Shown here: one piece after another, positions 7,456-16,160 of the stretch
Layout: every line of letters starts with the position of its first letter
Position numbering within the stretch: position 1 is the stretch's first letter
Assembly: GCF_030730905.1 (NCBI RefSeq)
Contig: NZ_JAVAMP010000003.1
Coordinates: forward strand, 124,001-188,000
Length of the DNA stretch: 64,000 nucleotides
Direction: 5' to 3'
DNA from: Chengkuizengella axinellae
Lineage (GTDB): Bacteria > Bacillota > Bacilli > Paenibacillales > KCTC-33759
Made by a program: the position numbers and the translations under genes
Notes under the pieces: generated by a model
Told to the model about the DNA's origin: nothing
What the model saw: only the letters and a program-made list of their open reading frames with translations
Database searches by the model: none

Positions 7456-8969
7456 TAGCGAATCCCCTCCTGACTATCTTTCCACTTTATTACACTCATA
7501 ATAGCAGATACAACTACCATTATGGCTAAAGCACCCCAACCAAATATTAAGATGGTTGATAGAGGATAACCTCCATATGATTCACTGAATTCATTTCTGA
7601 AGTTCAAGATGATCATGATCAATAACATGATTGGTGTAACTACTTTGATCATGATATCCCACCAGTAACCAATTTTAAAATCGGAAACCAAGTTATTTTC
7701 TTCTCTTATAGTTGCTAATTTAATGAACCAGCCTAATAAAATTAATTCTAAAAATCCAGAGATCACGATCCCGAAGCTGTTAATAAAATTATCCAAAATA
7801 TCGAAGAAGTATAATCCTGTACCTGTAATAAATATTAAACTGATTAAAAATCCGATTAAACAAATCCATGCAGTAGCTTTTGCACGTGAAACTTTTAACT
7901 TATCCATGATTGAAGATACTACAACTTCAATGATAGAGATAGCGGATGTAAATCCAGCCACTACCAATGTTAAGAAAAATAGTACACCGAAAAATTCATT
8001 AAATGCAGGGAATTCAGAAATAATTTGTGGAAATGCCACAAAAGCTAAGCCAAGTCCTGCAGTTGCTACTTCACTTACATCTGAGCCAGCTTGATTTGCC
8101 ATGAAACCAATTGCTGCAAAAACTCCAATCGCAGCTAAAAATGAGAATCCACTGTTAGAAAATGCTGTAATGAAAGCACTGTTGTTTACATCTTTGTCTT
8201 TTGGTAAGTAACTAGAATATGTAATCATAATTGCAAATGCTATAGATAAACTAAAGAAAATTTGCCCATAAGCTGCTATCCAAACCTGTCCCCATTCTGG
8301 GTTGCTTCCCCAAGGTACAATATAATCAAAATTAGGGGTAAATAAATGATTAAGGCCTTCTAATGCACCAGGTAAAAAGATAGCTCTAAGTACAATAATA
8401 ACCATTAATATAAGTAGGATTGGCATGAATATAAGACTTAATTTTTCTATCCCTTTTTTAATTCCTCTGGAAATGATTAAAAAGAGTGCAGCCCATACAA
8501 TAATCAATGGGATGAAAATATGCCACTGAATACCACCAAAATTAAATCCATTAATATCAGATAGATTTAAAAATTGGTCTCCATAAAAGAATGCTTCTGG
8601 TTCATCGCCCCATTTCAAATTAAATGAGAAGATCATATAGTTGATTGACCATGCGATAATAACGGAATAAAAAGTAATAATACCAAAGGATAAGAATGTT
8701 TGGAACCAACCTAACCATTCAAAACGTTTTGAAAGTCTACTAAATGATAGTGGGGCTGAACCACGTTTTGATCTACCAACACCAAATTCTAATATCAAGA
8801 TTGGAATACCCGCTGTTAGAAGAGCAAAGAAGTAAGGGATTAAAAATGCTCCACCTCCATTTTCATATGCCACATAAGGGAAACGCCAAATGTTTCCTAA
8901 TCCAATGGCAGAACCGATCGCTGCTAATATAAAACCAACGCGCGATCCCCATTGCTCACGATTTTCCAT
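7455..8969 (-). CDS. metP: sodium-dependent amino acid transporter, NSS family MetP-like
   Basis: A 504-residue transporter with about 12 membrane helices. The first helix carries the NSS signature GFILAAIGSAIGLGNIWRFP, the unwound sodium and substrate site. It should couple Na+ entry to uptake of a neutral amino acid, with methionine or alanine suggested by the MetS partner downstream. ATG at 8969 is set by AAAGGAGG 9 nt upstream; the earlier TTG at 8975 is too near that site. A terminator follows metS, so this is a two-gene operon. Confidence 0.9.
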   Translation of the reverse strand: MENREQWGSRVGFILAAIGSAIGLGNIWRFPYVAYENGGGAFLIPYFFALLTAGIPILILEFGVGRSKRGSAPLSFSRLSKRFEWLGWFQTFLSFGIITFYSVIIAWSINYMIFSFNLKWGDEPEAFFYGDQFLNLSDINGFNFGGIQWHIFIPLIIVWAALFLIISRGIKKGIEKLSLIFMPILLILMVIIVLRAIFLPGALEGLNHLFTPNFDYIVPWGSNPEWGQVWIAAYGQIFFSLSIAFAIMITYSSYLPKDKDVNNSAFITAFSNSGFSFLAAIGVFAAIGFMANQAGSDVSEVATAGLGLAFVAFPQIISEFPAFNEFFGVLFFLTLVVAGFTSAISIIEVVVSSIMDKLKVSRAKATAWICLIGFLISLIFITGTGLYFFDILDNFINSFGIVISGFLELILLGWFIKLATIREENNLVSDFKIGYWWDIMIKVVTPIMLLIMIILNFRNEFSESYGGYPLSTILIFGWGALAIMVVVSAIMSVIKWKDSQEGIR

Positions 8970-9231
8970 GTACAAATTCCTCCTTTATAAATTTATTTAA
9001 TTTTTTCATAGTTAACACCTAGTGTCAATGACTTTTTTCACATATTTTTCACATTTTGTTCACATTCCTATCATCAGTTTATGTGTAGGTACTAATAATC
9101 ATGCCTTTAATTCATTTGTATGATGCATTTATTACTATAGTAGCATTAAATCGAAATGTGTTTAATTCTATCGAACTATTCCATTATAGGTAAAATTTAG
9201 GTAGTCTATGTCGAATTACAGGGGGAGTGGT

Positions 9232-9309
9232 ATGACGAATGGCAGGGTAATTGCTCGAAAATTTTGGTCATTTTGTTGGATATTCAAACTGGATTCTATC
9301 AAGCTATGA
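9232..9309 (+). CDS. possible leader peptide upstream of the c-di-GMP riboswitch
   Basis: A 25-codon frame with a good ribosome site (AGGGGGAG, about 5 nt before ATG). It ends 30-odd bases before the aptamer. The product is basic and aromatic (ends CWIFKLDSIKL). Within the frame, 9242-9252 is GCAGGGTAATT, identical to the 3' arm of the terminator that precedes the pilus operon. It may be a chance frame; its role as a regulatory uORF is inference. Confidence 0.3.
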   Translation: MTNGRVIARKFWSFCWIFKLDSIKL

Positions 9310-9340
9310 TTATATACAACAACACATCGATTGAGAGTGA

Positions 9341-9446
9341 AATCTTCTAGAAAATACGACAAAGGCAAAACTGATGAAAATCAGTGACGCAAAGCTATAG
9401 GGGCTAAAGTGGTGACACCATGCTTGCCAGCTGCCGAAAGATTAGG
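9341..9446 (+). promoter_or_regulatory. cyclic-di-GMP-I (GEMM) riboswitch
   Basis: The conserved core is plain: AAAGGCAAAACTGAT-GAAA-ATCAGTGACGCAAAG, with the CTGAT/ATCAG hairpin capped by a GAAA tetraloop, then GGGGCTAAAG, a second hairpin and the closing GCCGAAAG. GACGCAAAG and GGCAAA are the invariant ligand-pocket strings of the class. A closing helix may form between AATCTT (9341-9346) and AAGATT (9438-9443). An intrinsic terminator lies 13 nt downstream, so control is by premature termination. The regulated unit is the Tad pilus operon. Confidence 0.93.
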
Positions 9447-9458
9447 GATTTCTTTTTG

Positions 9459-9496
9459 TTACCCTGCTTTCGGAGAACGCAGGGTAATTTTTATTT
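9459..9496 (+). terminator. riboswitch expression-platform terminator
   Basis: TTACCCTGC and GCAGGGTAA form a 9 bp stem followed by TTTTTATTTT. It sits between the c-di-GMP aptamer and the first gene, 18 nt ahead of that gene's TTG start. Whether the ligand favours or prevents it cannot be decided by eye. Confidence 0.9.
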
Positions 9497-9513
9497 TAGG
9501 GAGGTGACTGACT

Positions 9514-9855
9514 TTGAAGGTAATCAATCAAGGAAACGATGTTGTCATTGCTGAACAAGTCCGTTTTGCACATACTTTTTTTTCTCGGTTTATAGGACTC
9601 ATGTTCAAAAAACATATTTTTCGTGATGGTGCTCTTCATATCCTGCCCTGTTCGCAAATACATACTTTCTTCATGAAATTTCCAATTGATGTTGTTTATC
9701 TTAATTCTGATTATGAAGTAGTTGGAATTGAGGAGAATCTATCTCCATGGAAAATTGGCGGGAAGTTCAAACAGGTAAAATCCATCATTGAACTTTCATC
9801 TGGTGCTGTTGTAAAAACAGGATTAAAAATAGGAGATTCAATCAAATTTAAATAA
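9514..9855 (+). CDS. DUF192 protein, first gene of the Tad operon
   Basis: A 113-residue protein with the DUF192 pattern: RFIGLMFKK, then PCSQIHTFFMKFPIDVVYL, then a V-x-G-I/E strand. It begins at TTG behind GGGAGGTGAC. The family forms a small beta-barrel of unknown function and is often found beside Flp pilus genes. There is no signal peptide, so a cytoplasmic location is expected. It is the gene nearest the riboswitch terminator and lies 20 bp before the pilin gene, so it is co-regulated with the pilus. Confidence 0.85.
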   Translation: MKVINQGNDVVIAEQVRFAHTFFSRFIGLMFKKHIFRDGALHILPCSQIHTFFMKFPIDVVYLNSDYEVVGIEENLSPWKIGGKFKQVKSIIELSSGAVVKTGLKIGDSIKFK

Positions 9856-9875
9856 AAAAAGAGGGAGTTTTTAAT

Positions 9876-10100
9876 ATGTTGAAAAATAAATTAGTAGGAT
9901 TAGTGAAAGAAGAAAAAGGACAAGGTTTAACGGAGTATGGTTTGGTTTTAGGAATTATTGCTGTTGCTGTAGTTGGGGTTATTGTTGCACTACGTGGTCA
10001 AATTCTAGCGTTATTTACAAATGCACAGACTAGTATCAGCAATACAGGAATTACCGGTACTGAAATTCCTGATACTAATGATAATACTGGTGGTAATTAA
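9876..10100 (+). CDS. flp: Flp-type IVb pilin
   Basis: A 74-residue prepilin. The leader is short and basic, ends EEKG, and is followed by the mature start QGLTEYGLVLG, which has the conserved glutamate and the Flp E-Y pair. A 20-residue hydrophobic helix then forms the fibre core. The C-terminus is Thr/Asn/Gly-rich and hydrophilic. Cleavage is expected after that glycine by the prepilin peptidase two positions downstream. It is the major subunit of the Tad pilus, which mediates adhesion and surface sensing. A hairpin after the gene may raise pilin mRNA over the downstream genes. Confidence 0.93.
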   Translation: MLKNKLVGLVKEEKGQGLTEYGLVLGIIAVAVVGVIVALRGQILALFTNAQTSISNTGITGTEIPDTNDNTGGN

Positions 10101-10120
10101 TTAAACAAAGAATTTAATTA

Positions 10121-10147
10121 AGAGGTCAACGAAAAACGTTGACCTCT
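10121..10147 (+). promoter_or_regulatory. hairpin between pilin and prepilin peptidase genes
   Basis: AGAGGTCAACG and CGTTGACCTCT form a perfect 11 bp stem with a 5 nt A loop. The following sequence has only a weak T run, so it is more likely an mRNA-stabilising or partial terminator element than a full stop. Confidence 0.6.
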
Positions 10148-10210
10148 TCTCATAATACAAAATTCAAATGTATTTATGGATTAAACATATTCATTTTTGA
10201 AAGAGGATAA

Positions 10211-10723
10211 ATGATGTTTTTAAATATTAGTTTATTCGTTATTTTAGTTATTTGTGTCATTACGGATTTACACAATCGAAAAATATACAATGCTGTTATT
10301 TTTCCAGGGATACTTTTAGCTCTAGTTACTCATTTAATTACGGGTGGAATACAACCCTTTCTATATTCAGTATTAAGCTGTTTTGTAGGGCTGTTCATCC
10401 TGTTACTCCCATACTTTATGGGAGGGATGGGAGCAGGTGATGTGAAACTGCTTGCATTAATTGGCGCATTTAAAGGTATTTCATTCGTAGTTTATACAGC
10501 GATATATATGGGCATTATAGGCGGCTTGTTATCACTGTTTGTTCTTTTATTTAAAAAAGGAGGAAAACAGAAAATAAAGCTCATTTTTTATTTTTTATAC
10601 GGACTGAAGAGTGGAATCAGAATTCCGTTAAATATTCAAAAACAATCCTTTTCAGGAACAGTTCCTTATGGTGTGGCAATAGCAGGTGGTGTGGTATGGA
10701 ATTGGATTAATGGAGGAATTTAA
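10211..10723 (+). CDS. tadV: A24 prepilin peptidase (TadV/CpaA)
   Basis: A 170-residue membrane aspartyl protease that cuts and matures pilin leaders. The two catalytic aspartates lie in VITDLHNRKIYN near the N-terminus and in GGMGAGDVKLLALIG (the GxGD motif). About five to six membrane helices are present and the long N-terminal methylase domain of PilD is absent, as expected for TadV. Two ATG codons in tandem (10211, 10214) follow AGAGGA. It ends 3 nt before tadE, so the two are co-translated. Confidence 0.92.
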   Translation: MMFLNISLFVILVICVITDLHNRKIYNAVIFPGILLALVTHLITGGIQPFLYSVLSCFVGLFILLLPYFMGGMGAGDVKLLALIGAFKGISFVVYTAIYMGIIGGLLSLFVLLFKKGGKQKIKLIFYFLYGLKSGIRIPLNIQKQSFSGTVPYGVAIAGGVVWNWINGGI

Positions 10724-10726
10724 CTG

Positions 10727-11110
10727 ATGCTTAAAAATGAAAAAGGTCAATCTCTAACTGAATTTGCATTGGTGTTCCCATTATTATTAATTATGTTATG
10801 CGGAATTATTGATTTTGGCAGACTGGGCTTCAGTTACATGAATCAACACCTTACAACTCAAGAAGCAGTAAGGTTGGGAGGATTGGGGAAAACGGATGAA
10901 GAAATTACTGGATTCGCAATCGATTATATCAAAATTGATGATAATACAAGTCTACAAGTATCCATTTCCCCTGATGATTCTTTGAGAAAGTCTGGAGATT
11001 ATGTGACTGTGACTCTTACAGCTCCTTTTGAAGCAGCCACTCCATTAATTGATATATTTTTCCCTGATTCTATGGAAATAACTACAAACTCTACGATTCG
11101 AGTTGAGTAA
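10727..11110 (+). CDS. tadE: TadE-like minor pilin
   Basis: A 127-residue pseudopilin. The N-terminus MLKNEKGQSLTEFALVFP contains a G-Q-S-L-T-E-F cleavage and methylation site like that of the main pilin. A membrane helix follows (LLLIMLCGIIDFGRLGF) and then a beta-rich extracytoplasmic domain. TadE proteins are processed like Flp and help initiate or tip the pilus. The gene lies between tadV and the TadG-like gene, the standard order. Confidence 0.88.
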   Translation: MLKNEKGQSLTEFALVFPLLLIMLCGIIDFGRLGFSYMNQHLTTQEAVRLGGLGKTDEEITGFAIDYIKIDDNTSLQVSISPDDSLRKSGDYVTVTLTAPFEAATPLIDIFFPDSMEITTNSTIRVE

Positions 11111-11126
11111 GGTGTAAGGTGATCAA

Positions 11127-12179
11127 ATGTTTAAATTTAAAAGATTCATAATAGATCAAAATGGAAATTCCCTTGTGTTAGTTTCGATTTCAATGGTAAC
11201 ATTATTAGCTTTTGTTGGGTTAGTTGTGGATTTTTCGAAGATATATGTTATAAAAACGGACTTGCAAAAGGCAGCCAATGCAGCTGTATTATCTGGAGCG
11301 CAAGAATTGTTAACTAATGAATCTAATGTTGAAGGAATTGTAGATACCATTTTAATGAAACATGATGAACAGGATAACTTAGAATCTCTTGATATTAATA
11401 TTGAACAAGATGTGACCGTTTCATTAAATGAAGAAGTACCTCTTTCTTTCGCGAAGATATTTGGAGTTACAAGTATAGATGTTCCAGTAGATGCCAAAGC
11501 AGAGATAAAACCAATTGGAAGTATAACTGGGATTGTTCCTCTGGGCATCGATGAGCAAGAATTAGAATTTGAAAAAGAATATATTTTAAAAGTAGGAGCG
11601 GGAAGTGATTTAGCAGGAAGTGATGATAGTAACTTTGGCAACGGGTTTTTTGGAGCTTTGGATTTAGGAGGTCGTGGAGCAAGTAATTATGAGGAAAATT
11701 TAAGGGAAGGTTATGATGGAGTAGTTGAGATTGGAGACATATTAGAAACGAAAACTGGGAATATGGCGCAACCAACACTTCGGCCAATTGAAGAACGAAT
11801 TAATAACTGTGATTTTACTTTAACTCGTTTTAGCGAAATACCTCGAGATTGCTCAAGAATTGTTTTAGTGCCTGTGTATCGTCCATACAATCAAACTGGC
11901 AATCAATTAAAAGAAGTAGAGGTTGTAGGGTTTGCATATTTTTATCTGGCATATGTAGGAACAGTGGATGAAAGTGATGATAGCGATAACAGTGGAAATA
12001 ACGGCAATGGAAATGGAAATGGAAATGGAAATAACGGCAATGGAAATGGAAATAATGGAAACGGCAATGGAAAGGCCTATGTTACTGGTCAATTTATTGC
12101 ATATGCTGGTACAGGATCTACTAATGATGGAGATGATGTCGTAAGTTTTGGTGCCTATGGGATAAGGTTAACGGATTAA
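11127..12179 (+). CDS. tadG: TadG-like pilus assembly protein with Gly-Asn repeat
   Basis: A 350-residue protein whose first 60 residues match the TadG-like N-terminal domain: a basic start, then GNSLVLVSISMVTLLAFVGLVVDFS as membrane anchor, then KTDLQKAANAAVLSGA. The rest is extracytoplasmic. Residues about 287-315 form a low-complexity N-G-N-G tract that may act as a flexible linker or cell-wall-spanning spacer. It has no von Willebrand domain and is shorter than proteobacterial TadG. It is probably a structural or anchoring component of the Tad pilus. Confidence 0.8.
   Translation: MFKFKRFIIDQNGNSLVLVSISMVTLLAFVGLVVDFSKIYVIKTDLQKAANAAVLSGAQELLTNESNVEGIVDTILMKHDEQDNLESLDINIEQDVTVSLNEEVPLSFAKIFGVTSIDVPVDAKAEIKPIGSITGIVPLGIDEQELEFEKEYILKVGAGSDLAGSDDSNFGNGFFGALDLGGRGASNYEENLREGYDGVVEIGDILETKTGNMAQPTLRPIEERINNCDFTLTRFSEIPRDCSRIVLVPVYRPYNQTGNQLKEVEVVGFAYFYLAYVGTVDESDDSDNSGNNGNGNGNGNGNNGNGNGNNGNGNGKAYVTGQFIAYAGTGSTNDGDDVVSFGAYGIRLTD
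11993..12073 (+). repeat. short tandem repeat coding Asn-Gly
   Basis: About thirteen imperfect 6 bp units (GGAAAT/GGCAAT/AACGGC) encode the Asn-Gly linker in the TadG-like protein. Such repeats can change length by slippage without breaking the frame. Confidence 0.8.
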
Positions 12180-12201
12180 TTCAACGAAAAGGTGAAATGC
12201 A

Positions 12202-12885
12202 ATGAAGTCTAAAGTGACATTAATATTAGCAATTGTAATGGGGTTAGTAACAACCTTACTCTTTTATAAATATATGGATGGAATGAGTACAAATACGGAT
12301 GTAAATGTGAAACTAGTTGATGTAGTTGCTGTGAATAAAATTATTTTTGAAAATCAAGTGATAAACAAAAGTTCACTAAAAGTGATACAAGTGCCAGAAG
12401 ATGGGGTGCATTCTAAAGCGATAAAAGATCCTGAAAAGGTTATAGGTAAGATTGCTCTTGCTGATTTTGCAGCTAATGAGGTTATTTTAGAACATCGTAT
12501 AGGAAGTGAAGCTGATGAATCTTTGTTTGTATCAAGAAAAGTAACAGAAGGGTTCCGTGCAGTATCTATTGGTGTCAATTTTGTTACATCGGTATCCAAC
12601 TTAATTGAACCAGAAGATATTGTAGATGTGATTTGGACGTATGAGGTCAAAGACACAAAAGAAATAATGTCTGAGCTTCTATTAGAGGAGGTTCGTGTTT
12701 TAGCGGTAGGAAGAAGAATGATCGAGTCTACCACCGATACGGAATATGTTGAATACAAATCAAGTACGTTAGAATTATCCGCGAATGACGCGGTAAAACT
12801 AGTCAAAGCTTCAAATGCAGGTTCGATCCAACTGATTCTGCATGGTCGATTAGATAAAGAGGATGTGAAAAATGATGAAGAATGA
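12202..12885 (+). CDS. cpaB: CpaB/RcpC-type pilus assembly protein with SAF domain
   Basis: A 227-residue protein with one N-terminal membrane helix (about 5-22) and an SAF-like domain (about 35-105) containing VVAVNKIIFENQVI and the pattern I-G-K-I-A-L-A-D-F. In diderms CpaB helps the pilus cross the cell envelope alongside the secretin. Here no secretin gene is present, as expected for a monoderm, so it probably guides the fibre through the wall. It overlaps the next gene by 14 nt. Confidence 0.82.
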   Translation: MKSKVTLILAIVMGLVTTLLFYKYMDGMSTNTDVNVKLVDVVAVNKIIFENQVINKSSLKVIQVPEDGVHSKAIKDPEKVIGKIALADFAANEVILEHRIGSEADESLFVSRKVTEGFRAVSIGVNFVTSVSNLIEPEDIVDVIWTYEVKDTKEIMSELLLEEVRVLAVGRRMIESTTDTEYVEYKSSTLELSANDAVKLVKASNAGSIQLILHGRLDKEDVKNDEE

Positions 12886-13747
12886 AATAAGACAAGCCAG
12901 AGAGGCTAAGGAAGCCAGCAAAAATAAAAAGGGTGACATGATTGCCATTTGCAGTGCAAATGGAGGAATTGGCAGAACGGTTATGTCTACAAATCTAGCT
13001 GTTGCGCTGGCAAAAAATGATATGAGGGTCTGCAACATTGATGGAAATTTTCAGTTCGGTGATCTTTGTTTATCTATGGATGTAAGACCAACCTTTACAA
13101 TAAAAGATACTGTGGAAGAATTGGACCAGATGGATGAATATACATTAGCCAATTTCCTTGTGAGTCATAGCAGCGGAGTCAAGATATTAGCTTCGCCTGA
13201 AAGACCAGAATATGCAGAGTTGGTTACAACCAGCGTGTTAGAAAAAGTCTATAAGCTGCTTGTTAATCAATTTGATTATTTAATTGTTGATACGGAAGCA
13301 GGGTTGCAGGATCTGAGTCTCTTTTTTATTGAAAAGTCAGATGAAATATTTTTATTGACTACTTTAGATATGGTTGTGATGAGAAATACGAAAATGATGC
13401 TGGAAACCTTTGATATATTAGGTCAGAAAGAGAAGGTGCGTGTATTGGTGAATAAATCCTCTGTTGATAGTGTGATAAAAACCGCAGACGTTCCAGGTAT
13501 TCTTGAGACAGAAAATATCTTTCATATTCCCAATCAGCCTCAACTCGTAACACAATCTATGAATGTAGGTGTTCCTTTTGTATCAAATCACGGAAAAACA
13601 GATTTAGCTAAAGCTTACTTTAAAATAGCAGAACAATTGTTGTCTAAACGAGAGGATGTCATTGTAACCGAAGAGAAAAAACCGCCATCAAATTCAATAT
13701 TGCAGTCTATTTTTCAAAAAGGGAAAGCAGCAAGATCTATATTTTAG
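12872..13747 (+). CDS. tadZ: TadZ/CpaE-type MinD-like ATPase
   Basis: A 291-residue ParA/MinD-superfamily protein. The deviant Walker A is ANGGIGRTVMSTNLA, with arginine in place of the usual lysine, as in several TadZ proteins. The Walker A' region is NIDGNFQFGDL, and a DTEAGL strand follows. TadZ localises the pilus machine to a cell site and has weak or no ATPase activity. No response-regulator-like domain precedes the ATPase. The tandem ATG start (12872 or 12875) lies inside the end of cpaB, so translation is coupled. Confidence 0.88.
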   Translation: MMKNEIRQAREAKEASKNKKGDMIAICSANGGIGRTVMSTNLAVALAKNDMRVCNIDGNFQFGDLCLSMDVRPTFTIKDTVEELDQMDEYTLANFLVSHSSGVKILASPERPEYAELVTTSVLEKVYKLLVNQFDYLIVDTEAGLQDLSLFFIEKSDEIFLLTTLDMVVMRNTKMMLETFDILGQKEKVRVLVNKSSVDSVIKTADVPGILETENIFHIPNQPQLVTQSMNVGVPFVSNHGKTDLAKAYFKIAEQLLSKREDVIVTEEKKPPSNSILQSIFQKGKAARSIF

Positions 13748-13762
13748 ACAGGAGTGAATGCT

Positions 13763-15178
13763 ATGAGTTTATTAAATAAAATCCAAGCTAAAAAAGAAGA
13801 AAAATCAAAGTTGAAACAAACTGATTCTATTGAAACATTATCAACCCCTAAAATAGATTTACTATCTTCCTATCGAAAAACGGATAACCATGTGGACAAA
13901 AAAAATGCAAAAGATCCAAAAATGGTGTTACATCAAGACCTGAAAAAATTATTGCATAAGAAAATAATGGATCAAATGAAGGATGATGATGTGAAAAAAA
14001 TCATTCCTCAAATTGATGCCATGGCAGTAGAAATTATGAAAGAGAATGAAAAATTCAGAGGTGTGATTAACCGAAAACTAGTTGTGGATGAACTTATTAA
14101 CGATTTAACAGGTTATGGTCCCATTAATCCTCTATTATTAGATCCTACTATTACTGAGGTGATGATTAACGGACCAGAACAGGTTTATGTAGAAAAAAAC
14201 GGTAAGATCATTAAAACAGAGGTTCAATTCCGTGATGACGAACATATCATGAGCATTATTGAAAAAATCGTAGCACCTATTGGTAGAAGAATAGATGAAA
14301 GCAGTCCAATGGTTGATGCTAGATTGCCGGACGGTTCAAGGGTAAATGCTATTATTCCTCCACTTGCTTTAAAAGGTCCAACTTTAACGATCAGAAAGTT
14401 CTCAAAGGATCCTTTTAAAATGGAGGATCTCATCAAGTTTGGAACTTTAACAGAGGATATGGCTGTATTTATTGATGCCTGTGTAAAAGCGAAATTAAAC
14501 ATTTTTGTAAGTGGTGGTACGGGTTCAGGAAAAACGACCACACTAAATGTTTTATCTTCCTGTATACCAAGTGATGAAAGAATCATTACGATTGAAGATG
14601 CTGCGGAGCTTCAGCTTTGGCAAGAGCATGTAGTTTCACTTGAATCCAGACCATCCAACTTAGAAGGAAAAGGTGAAATCAGCATTCGTGATCTTGTTAA
14701 AAATGCACTGCGTATGAGACCCGAAAGAATTATTATAGGGGAAGTACGTTCAGGAGAAGCTTTAGACATGTTGCAAGCAATGAATACGGGACATGATGGT
14801 TCTCTTGCAACAGGTCACTCTAATAGTCCACGTGATATGATCTCTCGTTTGGAGACGATGGTATTAATGGTTGGTATAGATTTGCCGGTAAAAGCGATTA
14901 GAGAACAAATCGCGGGTGCGATAGATATCATTATTCAACAATCTAGAATGAAGGATGGAACTCGGAGAATTACACATATTACTGAAGTGCAAGGGATGGA
15001 AGGAGACGTAATTGTCTTACAAGATATTTTTGTGTTTGAACAATATGGGATTAATGAAGAAGGTAAAATCATAGGAGAGCTGAAACCAACAGGAATCCGT
15101 CCGAAATTTTATGAAAGACTGGAAGTCTCTGGCGTTTATATCCCACCTACAGTGTTTATTGAGGATGAATATGCTTAA
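13763..15178 (+). CDS. tadA: TadA/CpaF pilus assembly ATPase
   Basis: A 471-residue secretion ATPase that powers pilin extrusion and possibly retraction. Walker A is GGTGSGKTTTLN; other signatures are IIGEVRSGEALDMLQAMNTGHDGS (Walker B and arginine-rich region) and the His box ATGHSNSP. The N-terminal 100 residues are the lysine-rich all-helical part that precedes the NTD in CpaF. ATG at 13763 follows CAGGAG; an upstream GTG at 13754 is too close to that site. It lies 15 nt after tadZ and is followed by tadB and tadC. Confidence 0.95.
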   Translation: MSLLNKIQAKKEEKSKLKQTDSIETLSTPKIDLLSSYRKTDNHVDKKNAKDPKMVLHQDLKKLLHKKIMDQMKDDDVKKIIPQIDAMAVEIMKENEKFRGVINRKLVVDELINDLTGYGPINPLLLDPTITEVMINGPEQVYVEKNGKIIKTEVQFRDDEHIMSIIEKIVAPIGRRIDESSPMVDARLPDGSRVNAIIPPLALKGPTLTIRKFSKDPFKMEDLIKFGTLTEDMAVFIDACVKAKLNIFVSGGTGSGKTTTLNVLSSCIPSDERIITIEDAAELQLWQEHVVSLESRPSNLEGKGEISIRDLVKNALRMRPERIIIGEVRSGEALDMLQAMNTGHDGSLATGHSNSPRDMISRLETMVLMVGIDLPVKAIREQIAGAIDIIIQQSRMKDGTRRITHITEVQGMEGDVIVLQDIFVFEQYGINEEGKIIGELKPTGIRPKFYERLEVSGVYIPPTVFIEDEYA

Positions 15179-15195
15179 ATTAGGAGGATGGAATT

Positions 15196-16158
15196 TTGAA
15201 AATTTTAATCTTTGTCCTTTTCATGATGACCTCAATATTTTTATTTTTTAGCTTGTTCCAAATGTTCTTTAAATCAGATAAAAAAATGGAAAGGAGAATG
15301 AAGTCTTTCCTAAAAGAAAATGATCAGAAAGAACTGGACAAGCGTTCTTTTCATTTTTTAGTCCAAACGAAATTATTCCAACAATCTGTCCAGGAAAAGC
15401 TGAAAAAACGAAGAAACACTAAAAAACTGGAACAAAAATTGATCAGCGCAGGAATTTCTATTAGACCAGAAGAGTTTGTCATGTTTAGAATGATACTTTC
15501 CATTATCTCAGGGTTGACAGCATATTTGATTTTCAACAATTGGTTCATGATTCTATTTGGATTTTGTTTTATATATTTTGGTTCTAACATTTGGATTAAA
15601 ATGAAACAAAAAAAACGCATTAAAATGTTTAATGACGGTTTATCAGATATGATTACTACTTTAATAAGTTCACTTCGAGCGGGTTTTAGTTTAGTGCAGT
15701 CCTTTCAATCTGTTATAGAAGAATGTGAATCTCCTTTGAAAGAAGAAATAGGGCTTATGATAAAAGAAATGCAGTACGGACTTTCATTAGAAGAAGCGTT
15801 AAATGAACTGAAAGAAAGAATGCCAAGTGAAGATCTAGACTTGATGATTCAATCTATTTTAATTCAACGACAGATTGGAGGCAATTTGTCAGTGATATTG
15901 GAAACGATTGAGCAAACGATACGAGACAGAAATAAAATCCAGGGTCAGATTTCAACATTAACAGCACAAGGGAGATTATCTGGATGGGTTATAGGCAGTA
16001 TGCCTATTGCTGTAGGGTTCATTATTTTTTTGATTGAACCTGAATACTTTAAAGATTTTTTTAAACACCCTATTGGCATTATGCTTATTGTTGCAGGAGT
16101 TATTTCAGGGACAATCGGGTTTATATTAATTAAAAAGATAACTACGATTGAGGTGTAA
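15196..16158 (+). CDS. tadB: TadB-type inner-membrane platform protein
   Basis: A 320-residue GspF-family protein with an N-terminal helix, a cytoplasmic basic part, and further helices around 95-135, 270-290 and 295-315. The GspF signature DMITTLISSLRAGFSLVQSFQ starts the F domain. It starts at TTG behind AGGAGG. It pairs with TadC to form the platform that couples TadA to the fibre. Confidence 0.9.
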   Translation: MKILIFVLFMMTSIFLFFSLFQMFFKSDKKMERRMKSFLKENDQKELDKRSFHFLVQTKLFQQSVQEKLKKRRNTKKLEQKLISAGISIRPEEFVMFRMILSIISGLTAYLIFNNWFMILFGFCFIYFGSNIWIKMKQKKRIKMFNDGLSDMITTLISSLRAGFSLVQSFQSVIEECESPLKEEIGLMIKEMQYGLSLEEALNELKERMPSEDLDLMIQSILIQRQIGGNLSVILETIEQTIRDRNKIQGQISTLTAQGRLSGWVIGSMPIAVGFIIFLIEPEYFKDFFKHPIGIMLIVAGVISGTIGFILIKKITTIEV

Positions 16159-16160
16159 TC

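Noticed and set aside
11156-12092. Minus-strand open frames inside the TadG-like gene
   Set aside because: They are shadows produced by the Gly/Asn-rich coding repeat and by codon bias of the real gene.
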